Assembly: GCF_964031245.1 (NCBI RefSeq) | Contig: NZ_OZ035017.1 | Coordinates: forward strand, 1,581,402-1,645,401 | Direction of reading: 5' to 3' | Origin: Rickettsiella endosymbiont of Miltochrista miniata | Lineage (GTDB): Bacteria > Pseudomonadota > Gammaproteobacteria > Diplorickettsiales > Diplorickettsiaceae | DNA: 64,000 nucleotides | Shown here: positions 47,168 to 55,498 of the stretch, piece by piece | Layout: every line of letters starts with the position of its first letter | Numbering within the stretch: position 1 is the stretch's first letter | Made by a program: the position numbers and the translations under genes | Notes under the pieces: model-generated | The model's database searches: none | The model's input: only the letters and a program-made list of their open reading frames with translations | What the model was told of the DNA's origin: nothing

Positions 47168-48361
47168 ATGACAGTTTCATTGGAAATGATACAAAAAAAT
47201 GAAACTTATAAAAGCTTAAGTAAAAAACAACAGGCGCTATTGAATCGAAGTTGGACGATAGCCTATATAGCGAAAGTAGCCGCCTGCTCTGAACACACAG
47301 AAAGTCATAACAAGGGAGAAGGAGACATTTTGCGTGAAATCGCGAGCATGCGTGAAAATCCTATTGATTTTACTGAGGAAGCCTTATCCCAAGAACCAAT
47401 CTATTTCTCAGAAAAAGATATCGAAGATATCATTTGGATAGCTAGTTCATGCATTCGTGTATTCGATATGTCTTTTGAACAAAGAAAAATGGCATGGTCT
47501 ACTTTAGAAAACATTTGTAAAGATAATGAAATTTTTTCCAGACATATCTCATTGGAATTTATGCTGGACTCATTATCCGAAATCCTTAAAGGTCATAAAG
47601 ATATTCGTCAGGAATTAAAACCTCTATTAGATAATATTGAAAAAGAAGAAGAAAAAATAGATTCTGAGACCTGGTGTAAGTACGCTAGCTTTTTCTATGA
47701 AAGAATAAATCCTGAGGGTTTAGCTTGGTTTTCGTTGCTGAGCATCATGTTCTCATTAAAATTACCTCATTTGCATATAGCTAACCAACAAAGCATTTCC
47801 TTATATTGCAAATTATTTATGCGCGATCATATTAATTTAGATATTAACGAAGAAAAAATCTATAACGATATTATTGAACAAGTAGGCCCATTAAAATGTA
47901 CAGCAAAAGGGCTTGCTGAATATCTACAAAAAATGACTGACTTAGTTAAATCAACCGAAGAGTTACGTGCTGCTTTTTCGGAAGGCATTATAACGGCTAT
48001 GCCGAGAGAGCGGGTTAAACAACTAATAGAAATAGTACGATGTCTGACAGAGAGAGATATCGTATGTATACGTTTATCCAGTAGTTTTCCTAGTGAAATA
48101 GCCCTCACACAGTCAAAAAACTATAATATTAATCATTGTCTTCTTCCAATTGAAAATTATAAGAAAATTAGTAAAGGCGAAGGATTTAATGAAGCACATA
48201 GAATCATGCCCCGATATGATTTCGATCATGTTAAGATTATAAAAGAGCAGAAAGCAAAATATACTCGCGCCCTACGTTATGTAAACACGCTCTTCACAGA
48301 CCAAAGCTTTACCGACGTAGGTGAAGAAAGGCAAACTATTAAACAAATTAGTCCGACTTAG
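47168..48361 (+). CDS. Unknown 397-aa helical protein
   Basis: No family recognised. Soluble, helical, Glu/Lys-rich, with no signal peptide and no clear catalytic motif. Visible segments include IYFSEKDIEDIIWIASSCIR and WCKYASFFYERINPEGLAWF. AGGAG lies 8 bases before the ATG. It is monocistronic. Its last codons and stop lie inside a perfect 22-bp inverted repeat shared with the convergent VUT gene. Size, composition and isolation fit an effector candidate, but there is no sequence proof. Confidence 0.7.
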   Translation: MTVSLEMIQKNETYKSLSKKQQALLNRSWTIAYIAKVAACSEHTESHNKGEGDILREIASMRENPIDFTEEALSQEPIYFSEKDIEDIIWIASSCIRVFDMSFEQRKMAWSTLENICKDNEIFSRHISLEFMLDSLSEILKGHKDIRQELKPLLDNIEKEEEKIDSETWCKYASFFYERINPEGLAWFSLLSIMFSLKLPHLHIANQQSISLYCKLFMRDHINLDINEEKIYNDIIEQVGPLKCTAKGLAEYLQKMTDLVKSTEELRAAFSEGIITAMPRERVKQLIEIVRCLTERDIVCIRLSSSFPSEIALTQSKNYNINHCLLPIENYKKISKGEGFNEAHRIMPRYDFDHVKIIKEQKAKYTRALRYVNTLFTDQSFTDVGEERQTIKQISPT

Positions 48362-48403
48362 CGATTTAAATTACCATGGAGAATTTAAATCGCTAAGTCG
48401 GAC
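48351..48403. terminator. Perfect 22-bp inverted repeat spanning two convergent stop codons
   Basis: Left arm 48351-48372 (GTCCGACTTAGCGATTTAAA, then TT), loop ACCATGGAG, right arm 48382-48403, the exact reverse complement. Both convergent genes end inside it. There is no T run outside the arms. The hairpin would form at the 3' end of either mRNA and probably stops transcription or protects the ends. Confidence 0.8.
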
Positions 48404-48924
48404 TTGACCGTCATAATCTCTAAATCTTTAGCGAGCGTACTTCTTTCACGACTACGCCATCCATACCAAACGAAAAGGACGCCTACAATTTTGGCTAGTG
48501 ATAAAACCAGCACCGCCAACCAATTAAACTGGTGAATAATCCATAAAAAAACACTACTATCTATTGGTGCACTAAGACTTGCAGACCAAAGTATACGCTG
48601 AGACAACGGTCGTTTAGTAAACGTATAAACCGACCAATCAACAAACTCCGCAATTAAAAACGCACTCATACTGGCAATCGCCAAATCCTTACCGGCTAAA
48701 ACATAGCTGATTAAACTGCCGATAAACATGGCAAAAATAACTTTATGCTGTAGTTCTCGTTGCGCAAAATCGCGCAAAACATAAACTACTCCTACCGTCC
48801 AATCCATGGGGGAAATTTCGGTGCTAAATATCTGCATTAAAGGAATATAAGCAAATAAGGTATTGAGTAAAACTATTAAAATAATATAAGTGATATTATA
48901 TTTATAATTAAATAACCATTTCAT
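48385..48924 (-). CDS. VUT-family protein (second queuosine-precursor-type transporter)
   Basis: 179 aa, about five to six helices. It shows the VUT/YhhQ pattern: VGVVYVLRDFAQRELQHKVI, SMSAFLIAEFVDWSVYTF and SAPIDSSVFLW. It is shorter than the VUT protein at 1915-2613 (232 aa) and quite different, so they are not recent duplicates. Role: uptake of a queuosine precursor or a related base; not proven. The last codons lie in the inverted repeat at its 3' end. Confidence 0.8.
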   Translation of the reverse strand: MKWLFNYKYNITYIILIVLLNTLFAYIPLMQIFSTEISPMDWTVGVVYVLRDFAQRELQHKVIFAMFIGSLISYVLAGKDLAIASMSAFLIAEFVDWSVYTFTKRPLSQRILWSASLSAPIDSSVFLWIIHQFNWLAVLVLSLAKIVGVLFVWYGWRSRERSTLAKDLEIMTVKSDLAI

Positions 48925-48961
48925 ACTCTTAATATTTTATTCTTATTTAAAAAAAATTAAA

Positions 48962-49954
48962 TTAATCATACAATAAATTGGAAAAAAATCCTTGTTTTTC
49001 CATTATTTTCCGTAAGGTCTTCAAACCTTCAACCTGAATTTGACGAACTCGCTCTCGAGTTAAGCCAATAACTTCTCCTACTTCTTCTAAGGTCATGCGA
49101 TCGCAGCCCAATAAACCATATCGCCGAGCAATAACCTCACGTTGATTGGTGGATAATTGTTTAAGCCAACCTTCTAAACGCTTACGTAAATTTTCACCTT
49201 CTAAAATATGCTCAGGATCGTTTTCGCGATTATCTGATAAAGTTTCAAGTAAAGGTTTATCGGCCTCACTACTGGCCGGGGCATCTACAGAAGTAATATG
49301 CTCGTTCAAACCGAGCATGCGTTCAACTTCTTCAAAAGGCCTATCTAACCATTTAGCAATCTCATCTGAAGTAGGTTTATGATCTAATTTCTGTGTAAGT
49401 TCCCTTGCCGCTTGTAAATAAACATTCAGCTCTTTAACCACATGGATAGGCAAGCGGACCGTTCGAGCTTGGTTCATGATAGCTCGCTCAATGGCTTGAC
49501 GCACCCACCATGTCGCATAGGTTGAAAAACGAAAACCCCTTTCAGGATCAAATTTTTCTACCGCATGCATTAAACCTAAATTACCTTCTTCTATTAGATC
49601 CAAAAACTGTAATCCACGATTATTATAGTGTCTGGCTATTTTAACCACTAAGCGCAAATTACTTTCTATCATCCGTTTACGAGCGTCTTGATCGCCTTTT
49701 GCAATAAGTCGTGCGTAGTAAACTTCTTCTTCGGCTGTTAATAAAGGAGAAAAACCGATTTCATTTAAATATAATTGAGTTGCACCAAGTGTTTCATCAC
49801 GTCGCACATATTTATGTGGTGTTGTTTCTGTCTCACCAATTTCACGGTTTACTAAAAATTTCTCTGGTTTATTTTCGAATACTTGCTCAGACGCTACTGA
49901 ATTTTGCTGTTTTCCACCCCCTCTTTTCTTAAATGCACTTCCTTTGTTAGCCAT
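48962..49954 (-). CDS. rpoS: RNA polymerase sigma factor RpoS
   Basis: 330 aa. Regions 1.2 to 4.2 are complete: [42 protein letters not shown] (2.2), [20 protein letters not shown] (2.3-2.4), and [20 protein letters not shown] (4.2 helix-turn-helix). This is the stationary-phase sigma factor; in Legionella and Coxiella it governs the transmissive or small-cell form. It is downstream of yqaA and surE as in many gammaproteobacteria, but nlpD, whose coding region often holds the rpoS promoter, is missing. Confidence 0.96.
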   Translation of the reverse strand: MANKGSAFKKRGGGKQQNSVASEQVFENKPEKFLVNREIGETETTPHKYVRRDETLGATQLYLNEIGFSPLLTAEEEVYYARLIAKGDQDARKRMIESNLRLVVKIARHYNNRGLQFLDLIEEGNLGLMHAVEKFDPERGFRFSTYATWWVRQAIERAIMNQARTVRLPIHVVKELNVYLQAARELTQKLDHKPTSDEIAKWLDRPFEEVERMLGLNEHITSVDAPASSEADKPLLETLSDNRENDPEHILEGENLRKRLEGWLKQLSTNQREVIARRYGLLGCDRMTLEEVGEVIGLTRERVRQIQVEGLKTLRKIMEKQGFFSNLLYD

Positions 49955-50077
49955 ATTAACTCTCCCTGAATTAATTAACCTAGATAGAAAGATAGTAATT
50001 AAATAACCACTTTTTTGATTATTGACGTTTCAATAAAGTTTAAGGAACGTTCTTAGATCTGAATAAAATATTTTCCC

Positions 50078-50662
50078 TTAACCCCAGATTTTAAGAGAAG
50101 CAAAAACAGCAACCGCTAGCAACAAAACAAACCAAGAGATTCGATCGATGTAATGCCGTAATAATTTATCAATATGGACACCGCCCCAACGCATTAAAAA
50201 AGCGACTAAAAAAAACCTTCCGCCACGGCCCACTAGTGATCCCAAGATAAAGGGTAATAGCGCAACATGCAAGGCCCCGGCCGCGATGGTAAATAACTTA
50301 TAAGGAATAGGCGTGAATCCTGCCAAAAAAAGTATCCAAAAATTCCATTGGTTAAATCCATGCTCAATCTGCTGGTAAGTCTTCTCGTACCCAAACTGTA
50401 GAATATAGGGATGTACCCATTCAAACGCTATATTCCCTATCCAATAGCCAAATAATCCACCTAAAACAGAAGCCACCGTGGTCAAAAAGGCATAGCGCCA
50501 AGCACACTCTGGCCTCGCTAAAGACATGGGAGCTAACATCACGTCGGGTGGAATAGGAAAAAAAGAAGACTCTGCAAAACTTAATACAAATAAGTAATAA
50601 GGAGCATGTCCATGCTTAGCCAATATAAGCATGTTGTCATAAAGCTTAGAAAAAAACTTCAT
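50078..50662 (-). CDS. yqaA: YqaA-type DedA-family membrane protein
   Basis: 194 aa SNARE-associated/DedA-type protein. FAESSFFPIPPDVMLAPMSL and AGFTPIPYKLFTIAAGAL are typical of the YqaA branch; these proteins help maintain membrane potential or translocate lipid carriers. Encoded between surE and rpoS. Confidence 0.88.
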   Translation of the reverse strand: MKFFSKLYDNMLILAKHGHAPYYLFVLSFAESSFFPIPPDVMLAPMSLARPECAWRYAFLTTVASVLGGLFGYWIGNIAFEWVHPYILQFGYEKTYQQIEHGFNQWNFWILFLAGFTPIPYKLFTIAAGALHVALLPFILGSLVGRGGRFFLVAFLMRWGGVHIDKLLRHYIDRISWFVLLLAVAVFASLKIWG

Positions 50663-50717
50663 CGCATCTCATACAGTTAGATGAAAAATTCAGTAAATTC
50701 TTTATTTAAAGAATAAT

Positions 50718-51482
50718 TTATAGTTTCGGATCCATATTGGCTATCCAATCTTCGATCTGGTCTCGCGCAGTATGATGCGTTAAATCAAGCTGCAAAGGTG
50801 TAATACTTACTTGCTGTTGGCTCAAAGCATAAAAATCTGTGCCTTTTCCAGCATCATCTTCCTTACCAGAACTACCAATCCAGTAAATGGTATGTCCTCT
50901 TGGATCTTTACTGGGCATCATCCTATCGGCGTTATGACGCGTGCCCAAACGCGTCACTTCATAACCTTTTAAATCATCAAAAGCCACATCAGGAATATTT
51001 ACGTTCAAAATAGTCTTGGCAGGAATCGGTTTTTCATATAAGAGGGTTACCAATCTTTTCGCAACCTCTGCTGCTGTAGAATAATACATGGGCTCATTTC
51101 CAGCTATTGAAAATGCGATTGCTGGAATTCCTAGAAAACGTCCTTCCATGGCGGCTGCCACAGTTCCCGAGTAAAAAACATCTTCGCCCAAATTAGAACC
51201 CGCATTAATACCTGATACAACCATATCCGGAAGTTTATCTTCGCTTAATAGACCTGTTAAAGCTAGATGAACACAATCAGTAGGTGTCCCTTGAACACTA
51301 ATAATATTTTCATCAAAGTATCTTAATCTTAAAGGATGCTGCAAAGTAAGGGAATTACTGGCGCCACTGCGATCCCTATCTGGAGCTACAATAGTAACCT
51401 CTGCGATTTGGGCTAAAGCTTTAGCTAAAATAGACAAGCCTGGTGCATGTACACCATCGTCATTACTGATAAGAATTTTCAT
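50718..51482 (-). CDS. surE: 5'-nucleotidase SurE
   Basis: 254 aa metal-dependent nucleoside monophosphate phosphatase. MKILISNDDGVHAPGL holds the metal Asp pair; APDRDRSGASNSLTL and VSGINAGSNLGEDVFYSGTV complete the site. Stationary-phase survival protein; it lies in the same run as rpoS. Its start is 1 base after the stop of the small membrane gene upstream. Confidence 0.95.
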   Translation of the reverse strand: MKILISNDDGVHAPGLSILAKALAQIAEVTIVAPDRDRSGASNSLTLQHPLRLRYFDENIISVQGTPTDCVHLALTGLLSEDKLPDMVVSGINAGSNLGEDVFYSGTVAAAMEGRFLGIPAIAFSIAGNEPMYYSTAAEVAKRLVTLLYEKPIPAKTILNVNIPDVAFDDLKGYEVTRLGTRHNADRMMPSKDPRGHTIYWIGSSGKEDDAGKGTDFYALSQQQVSITPLQLDLTHHTARDQIEDWIANMDPKL

Positions 51483-51483
51483 T

Positions 51484-51804
51484 TTAAGATACTCTAGAAA
51501 CTAAAAGTGCGCTTTCAGAAAATTTGGCAAGTAGTGGCAATACGACTAAAATCACACCAAAAATCAATAAAGTAATAGGTCTGCTCAAAGGAACTTGCGA
51601 AGGGTTATTTCGATAGTTTTTATATTGGATAAGGGAACCAAAAAGTAAAGCTATCCCGATAGCCAAACTCATATTATAGAGCCCTCCGGTCAATAGGGAC
51701 ATAGGTAATAAAAGCTTATCTGATAAATCGCCTAGTGAACCTGGAACTAAGGCATAGGCATTTACTGAAGCCATAAGCAGAATATAAAGAATATGTTTTT
51801 TCAT
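51484..51804 (-). CDS. IcmC/IcmD(DotE/DotP/DotV)-like small membrane protein
   Basis: 106 aa. Signal-like N-terminus (HILYILLMASVNAYA), then two hydrophobic helices flanking a short basic loop, YKNYRNNPSQVPLSRPITLL. That loop matches the NPxQxPxxxPIxxL pattern of the IcmC/IcmD/DotV group, small inner-membrane parts of the Dot/Icm type IVB secretion system. No other dot/icm gene is in the window, so it would be a stand-alone member. It is directly coupled to surE. The match is by eye over a short region, so the call is tentative. Confidence 0.5.
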   Translation of the reverse strand: MKKHILYILLMASVNAYALVPGSLGDLSDKLLLPMSLLTGGLYNMSLAIGIALLFGSLIQYKNYRNNPSQVPLSRPITLLIFGVILVVLPLLAKFSESALLVSRVS

Positions 51805-51852
51805 AGCAAAATTTTTTTAATCGAATAGAATCTATAAGGGCTGCGTCTGTTA

Positions 51853-51979
51853 GTATACTCACAGCAATTGGGTTTTTGGCAAGGCGTCGCGAAAACGAAG
51901 CAACCGGAGTGTATTTGTATACATGAGGATTGCGAGTTGAGCGGCAACACAGACAAAAATTCAAGTGCGAAGAGTATAC
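51853..51979 (-). repeat. Repeat family A, copy 6 (127 bp)
   Basis: Full copy, with both termini complete: GTATACTCACAGCAATTG at the left and GCGAAGAGTATAC at the right. It gives the best view of the GTATACTC terminal inverted repeats. It lies about 50 bases upstream of the IcmC/D-like gene. Confidence 0.93.
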
Positions 51980-52072
51980 ATGAAGCTACGAATTTTTTGA
52001 ACTTATTGCAAGCGCTATATAGCAGATGATTAATTCCAACAAGCAGATATTAAGACCCAAGGAATAGGTTCA

Positions 52073-52591
52073 TTAATCGTTACAACCTAGATTTTTGCTG
52101 TTATTCCTATCTACTCTTATTCTTCCAGTTTGACTAATTTTAATTAACCATGCCATTTTCTTTGTTAATGCATGAACGCAGACGACAAAACTGCCATTTT
52201 GACTAGAACCATCTGGATGTAATTCTAGGTAATCGTCTGAGCGAAATCCATGCCACGCTAAAAAATCTGAGTGACTCAAAGCAGGATAAACACGCAATAA
52301 TTCCGCATTTTCTAAAACAATCCAACCCTCCTTCCAACTTCCCATACAACGTTTGCCATTTTTACTTTTGCATATTGTTATCACACTCTGGCGTCTAATT
52401 GCCTCACTTTGAGCATAAAGTACGGTTGAGCTCACACGTTCAGTTAAAATAAGTAAACGAAGCTCAAGGATTAAATGTCCGTAGACTGGAAACGCTAGGG
52501 TTAATAAAATACTGCTTAAAGTAATGGTAAATAATAATTCAACCAAACTAAAACCTAATTCGAATAATCTTTTTTTATATGACCTAATCAT
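52073..52591 (-). CDS. GspH/FimT-type pseudopilin
   Basis: 172 aa. Prepilin signature FELGFSLVELLFTITLSSIL: a Gly-Phe cleavage site and Glu at mature position 5. The C-terminal domain has CKSKNGKRCMGSWKEGWIVL and a Cys pair typical of minor pilins (GspH/FimT family). Its ATG at 52591 overlaps the UDG stop (ATGA), so translation is coupled; the longer frame upstream only repeats the UDG sequence in another frame. No other type IV pilus genes are here. Confidence 0.85.
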   Translation of the reverse strand: MIRSYKKRLFELGFSLVELLFTITLSSILLTLAFPVYGHLILELRLLILTERVSSTVLYAQSEAIRRQSVITICKSKNGKRCMGSWKEGWIVLENAELLRVYPALSHSDFLAWHGFRSDDYLELHPDGSSQNGSFVVCVHALTKKMAWLIKISQTGRIRVDRNNSKNLGCND

Positions 52592-53316
52592 CCATTTTGT
52601 TCGATAACTTCCAGGCCTAATTGTTTTTTTACACATTGCATATCCTGCCAAGCCTTACGCTTTTCGCGTGGAGAACGAAGTAAATAGGCGGGATGATAAG
52701 TAACTAACAAAGGAATTTTATTTATACCAAAATGAAACAAATTTCCGCGTAAACTCGCCATAGATGCATTGGTTGATAATAAATAGTGTGCAGCTATTCG
52801 ACCTACCGCTAAAATTAACTTTGGCTTAATTAAGCTAATCTGTCTCAATAAATAGGGTGTGCATGCCTTTACTTCTTCCAAAGAAGGATCACGATTATTG
52901 GGCGGACGCGATTTTAAAATATTTGCAATGTAGTAATCTTCCCGATTAAAACCAATCGCGGACAACATGTTTGTCAATAATTGTCCGCCCCGACCTACAA
53001 AAGGCTCTCCTTGTTTATCTTCATTCGCCCCCGGCGCTTCTCCAATGACCAATAAATCGGCATCCAGATTTCCCACACCAAAGACAGGATTACTACGTGT
53101 TTTATATAAATCACAGGCTTTACAGCTGTTTACTGCCAATCTCAATTCTTGCCAATTCAGTGTCGAAATTTTTTGCTCTCGAGTCATTATCGATTTTCTG
53201 GGCATATCATCGTCCTTAACCGTTTCTTTGGATATTTTATTGCCATGCTCCCGCAAGATCCAAAGAGGAATTTCCATTTTTTTAAAATAATGTAAACGTT
53301 TTTCTTTATCCATCAT
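52588..53316 (-). CDS. Uracil-DNA glycosylase, family 4 (Fe-S)
   Basis: 242 aa. An iron-sulfur UDG: Cys ligands from NSCKACDLYKTR and later CTPYLL and MQCVKK; active site VIGEAPGANEDKQGEPFVGRG and the closing VTYHPAYLLR. Removes uracil from DNA. A 60-residue N-terminal extension, partly basic, precedes the domain, as in many proteobacterial type-4 UDGs. Confidence 0.92.
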   Translation of the reverse strand: MMDKEKRLHYFKKMEIPLWILREHGNKISKETVKDDDMPRKSIMTREQKISTLNWQELRLAVNSCKACDLYKTRSNPVFGVGNLDADLLVIGEAPGANEDKQGEPFVGRGGQLLTNMLSAIGFNREDYYIANILKSRPPNNRDPSLEEVKACTPYLLRQISLIKPKLILAVGRIAAHYLLSTNASMASLRGNLFHFGINKIPLLVTYHPAYLLRSPREKRKAWQDMQCVKKQLGLEVIEQNG

Positions 53317-53322
53317 CTATGT

Positions 53323-53622
53323 TTAAGCTTTACATAAATAAATAATTAAATTTTTATTCGGTAATTGAGTCAGGCAATATTTTGTTCCCCATCTTTTTTC
53401 AGGCAAATAAAATTGACTAGGCTTACAAATTCCTCTGATGTAACTCCATTCTTCACAATAACTTTTATCATGAAACACACAAACACCGGTCACACCCGCT
53501 GGTTCATTCATCATTTCCAAGCGACCTGCGTGATGAACACAGTAAACAGAGGCTGGGTTAGGAATCGAAAAAGCCGTGATACTTACTAATAGCAGGGGAA
53601 ATATGGCTAACCATTTTTTCAT
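53323..53622 (-). CDS. DUF333-family small exported protein
   Basis: 99 aa. Signal peptide LAIFPLLLVSITAFS; then NPASVYCVHHAGRLEMMNE and GVCVFHDKSYCEEWSYIRG, the DUF333 (putative hemolysin) pattern in which Cys residues pair. The function is not known. It lies 6 bases upstream of the UDG gene. Confidence 0.85.
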   Translation of the reverse strand: MKKWLAIFPLLLVSITAFSIPNPASVYCVHHAGRLEMMNEPAGVTGVCVFHDKSYCEEWSYIRGICKPSQFYLPEKRWGTKYCLTQLPNKNLIIYLCKA

Positions 53623-53781
53623 AACAAATCCTAATTCGTGAGAGCAGTAATTATTTTAGCAGAAATTAAGTGACTAAATCTGTATTTATCGTTGATAATT
53701 ACAGTTACAAAGCAAAATTTTCCTTACTTTTAATATTCATCTATTCAACTACTTATTTAGATCCAGTATACTTTCTGGGCT

Positions 53782-54432
53782 ATGACAGATCAGTTATTCC
53801 TGATACGACCTTTACAGCGGGGCGATTATAATACAATCGCCCAAGCCATGCGGGTTTTTACCGATATTCGTACTCCCGAAACTCCAGATGAAATTTGGCT
53901 CATTGAGCACAACCCCATTTATACCTTAGGACAGGCGGGTAAATTGGAGCACATCCTTAATCCCGGGAATATCCCCATAGTAAAAACCGATCGGGGCGGG
54001 CAAGTGACCTATCATGGACCTGGACAGCTGGTCATATACCCACTTTTAAACCTTCGCCGTCTTAAGCTTGGTGTTCGTGAGTTAGTCTCTCTACTAGAAA
54101 ATACGATTATTCATTTACTATCCACTTACGATATTTATGCCGAAGCAAAAAAAGAAGCCCCGGGTGTTTATGTCAACTCGGCTAAAATTGCTTCAGTTGG
54201 CCTACGCATTCGACGTGGTTATTGTTATCATGGCCTAGCATTCAATATAGCCATGGATCTTAGTCCTTTCACAGGAATTAATCCCTGTGGCTTGAGTCAA
54301 CTCACCATCACTCAACTTTCTGATTTAGGGGGACCTACCGATCTTAATACAGTAGCCAATGACTTTATTAAGCAATTTCAGCAAGAAATAATGTTCTTTA
54401 AAAACCAAGTTTCATTGAAATTAGCTATTTAG
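53782..54432 (+). CDS. lipB: Octanoyl-ACP:protein transferase
   Basis: 216 aa. Moves octanoate from ACP to lipoyl domains. RGGQVTYHGPGQLVIYPLL, catalytic Lys in SAKIASVGLRI, catalytic Cys in GINPCGLSQLTITQL. It is followed by lipA on the same strand, the usual pair. Confidence 0.95.
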   Translation: MTDQLFLIRPLQRGDYNTIAQAMRVFTDIRTPETPDEIWLIEHNPIYTLGQAGKLEHILNPGNIPIVKTDRGGQVTYHGPGQLVIYPLLNLRRLKLGVRELVSLLENTIIHLLSTYDIYAEAKKEAPGVYVNSAKIASVGLRIRRGYCYHGLAFNIAMDLSPFTGINPCGLSQLTITQLSDLGGPTDLNTVANDFIKQFQQEIMFFKNQVSLKLAI

Positions 54433-54547
54433 ATGGGCTTTCTGAGTTTGCTTAAAAAATAATTTTAGCTAATAGTGCTATGCTTTGATATGTCTCATTA
54501 AACTCTATGTTAAAATTATTTCATTTAATATAATATTTTGAAACCTT

Positions 54548-55498
54548 ATGGAAATAAAAACACCGGATCCCAGACAAAAACAGCGCGGAGCTGAAAAAAT
54601 GGCTCGCATTCCAATAAAAATTGAGCCTACTGCCCCTTTACGTAAACCAGATTGGATCCGTATTAAATTACCGGCTACAACTGCCGTAGATCAACTAAAA
54701 ACCATGCTACGGGAGAATCGTCTTCATACGGTATGCGAAGAAGCTTCTTGCCCCAATTTAAGTGAATGCTTTAGCCATGGTACGGCTACATTTATGATTA
54801 TGGGAGATAAATGTACTCGTCGGTGTACATTTTGTGATGTAGGCCATGGAAGACCTGATCCATTGGATCCGGATGAGCCTGAAAATCTCGCTAAGACAGT
54901 TAAACAGATGGGACTTCGTTATGTTGTTATTACTTCGGTCGATCGAGATGATCTACGTGACGGAGGAGCAGCTCACTTCACCGCATGTTTGCAAGCATTG
55001 CGCCAAAGTTGTCCTATACTAACTATAGAAGTGCTTGTGCCTGATTTTCGTGGTCGTATGGACGTCGCTCTAAATGCTATTGCACCTGAATTACCTGATG
55101 TGTTTAACCATAATATCGAAACAATACCTCGTTTGTATAAACAAGCACGCCCAGGCTCAGATTATAAATGGTCATTACAATTATTACTCGCATTTAAGCA
55201 GCGTTTCCCTGGAATACCTACCAAATCAGGTCTTATGCTAGGACTAGGAGAGACACTGGAAGAGGTTAGAGAGGTCATGCAAGATCTACGTAAACACCAG
55301 GTTGACATGATTACCATCGGTCAGTATCTTGCCCCTAGTCGCCATCATTTTCCTGTCGCACGTTATGTGACTCCCCAAGAATTCAAAGAGCTCGGTCTCT
55401 TAGCAAAAGAAATGGGATTTATTCGTGTAGCAAGTGGACCTCTAGTCCGTTCTTCGTATCACGCAGATAAACAAGCGGCTGGAGAGAATGTAGCCTAA
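54548..55498 (+). CDS. lipA: Lipoyl synthase
   Basis: 316 aa radical-SAM enzyme that inserts two sulfurs into octanoyl groups. Auxiliary cluster [16 protein letters not shown] cluster [13 protein letters not shown], and RSSYHAD at the C-terminus. The start at 54548 aligns with longer homologues, although an internal ATG at 54599 (MARIPIKIE) has a better Shine-Dalgarno (GGAG, 8-11 bases upstream) and could also be used. The stop overlaps the next gene's ATG. Confidence 0.96.
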   Translation: MEIKTPDPRQKQRGAEKMARIPIKIEPTAPLRKPDWIRIKLPATTAVDQLKTMLRENRLHTVCEEASCPNLSECFSHGTATFMIMGDKCTRRCTFCDVGHGRPDPLDPDEPENLAKTVKQMGLRYVVITSVDRDDLRDGGAAHFTACLQALRQSCPILTIEVLVPDFRGRMDVALNAIAPELPDVFNHNIETIPRLYKQARPGSDYKWSLQLLLAFKQRFPGIPTKSGLMLGLGETLEEVREVMQDLRKHQVDMITIGQYLAPSRHHFPVARYVTPQEFKELGLLAKEMGFIRVASGPLVRSSYHADKQAAGENVA

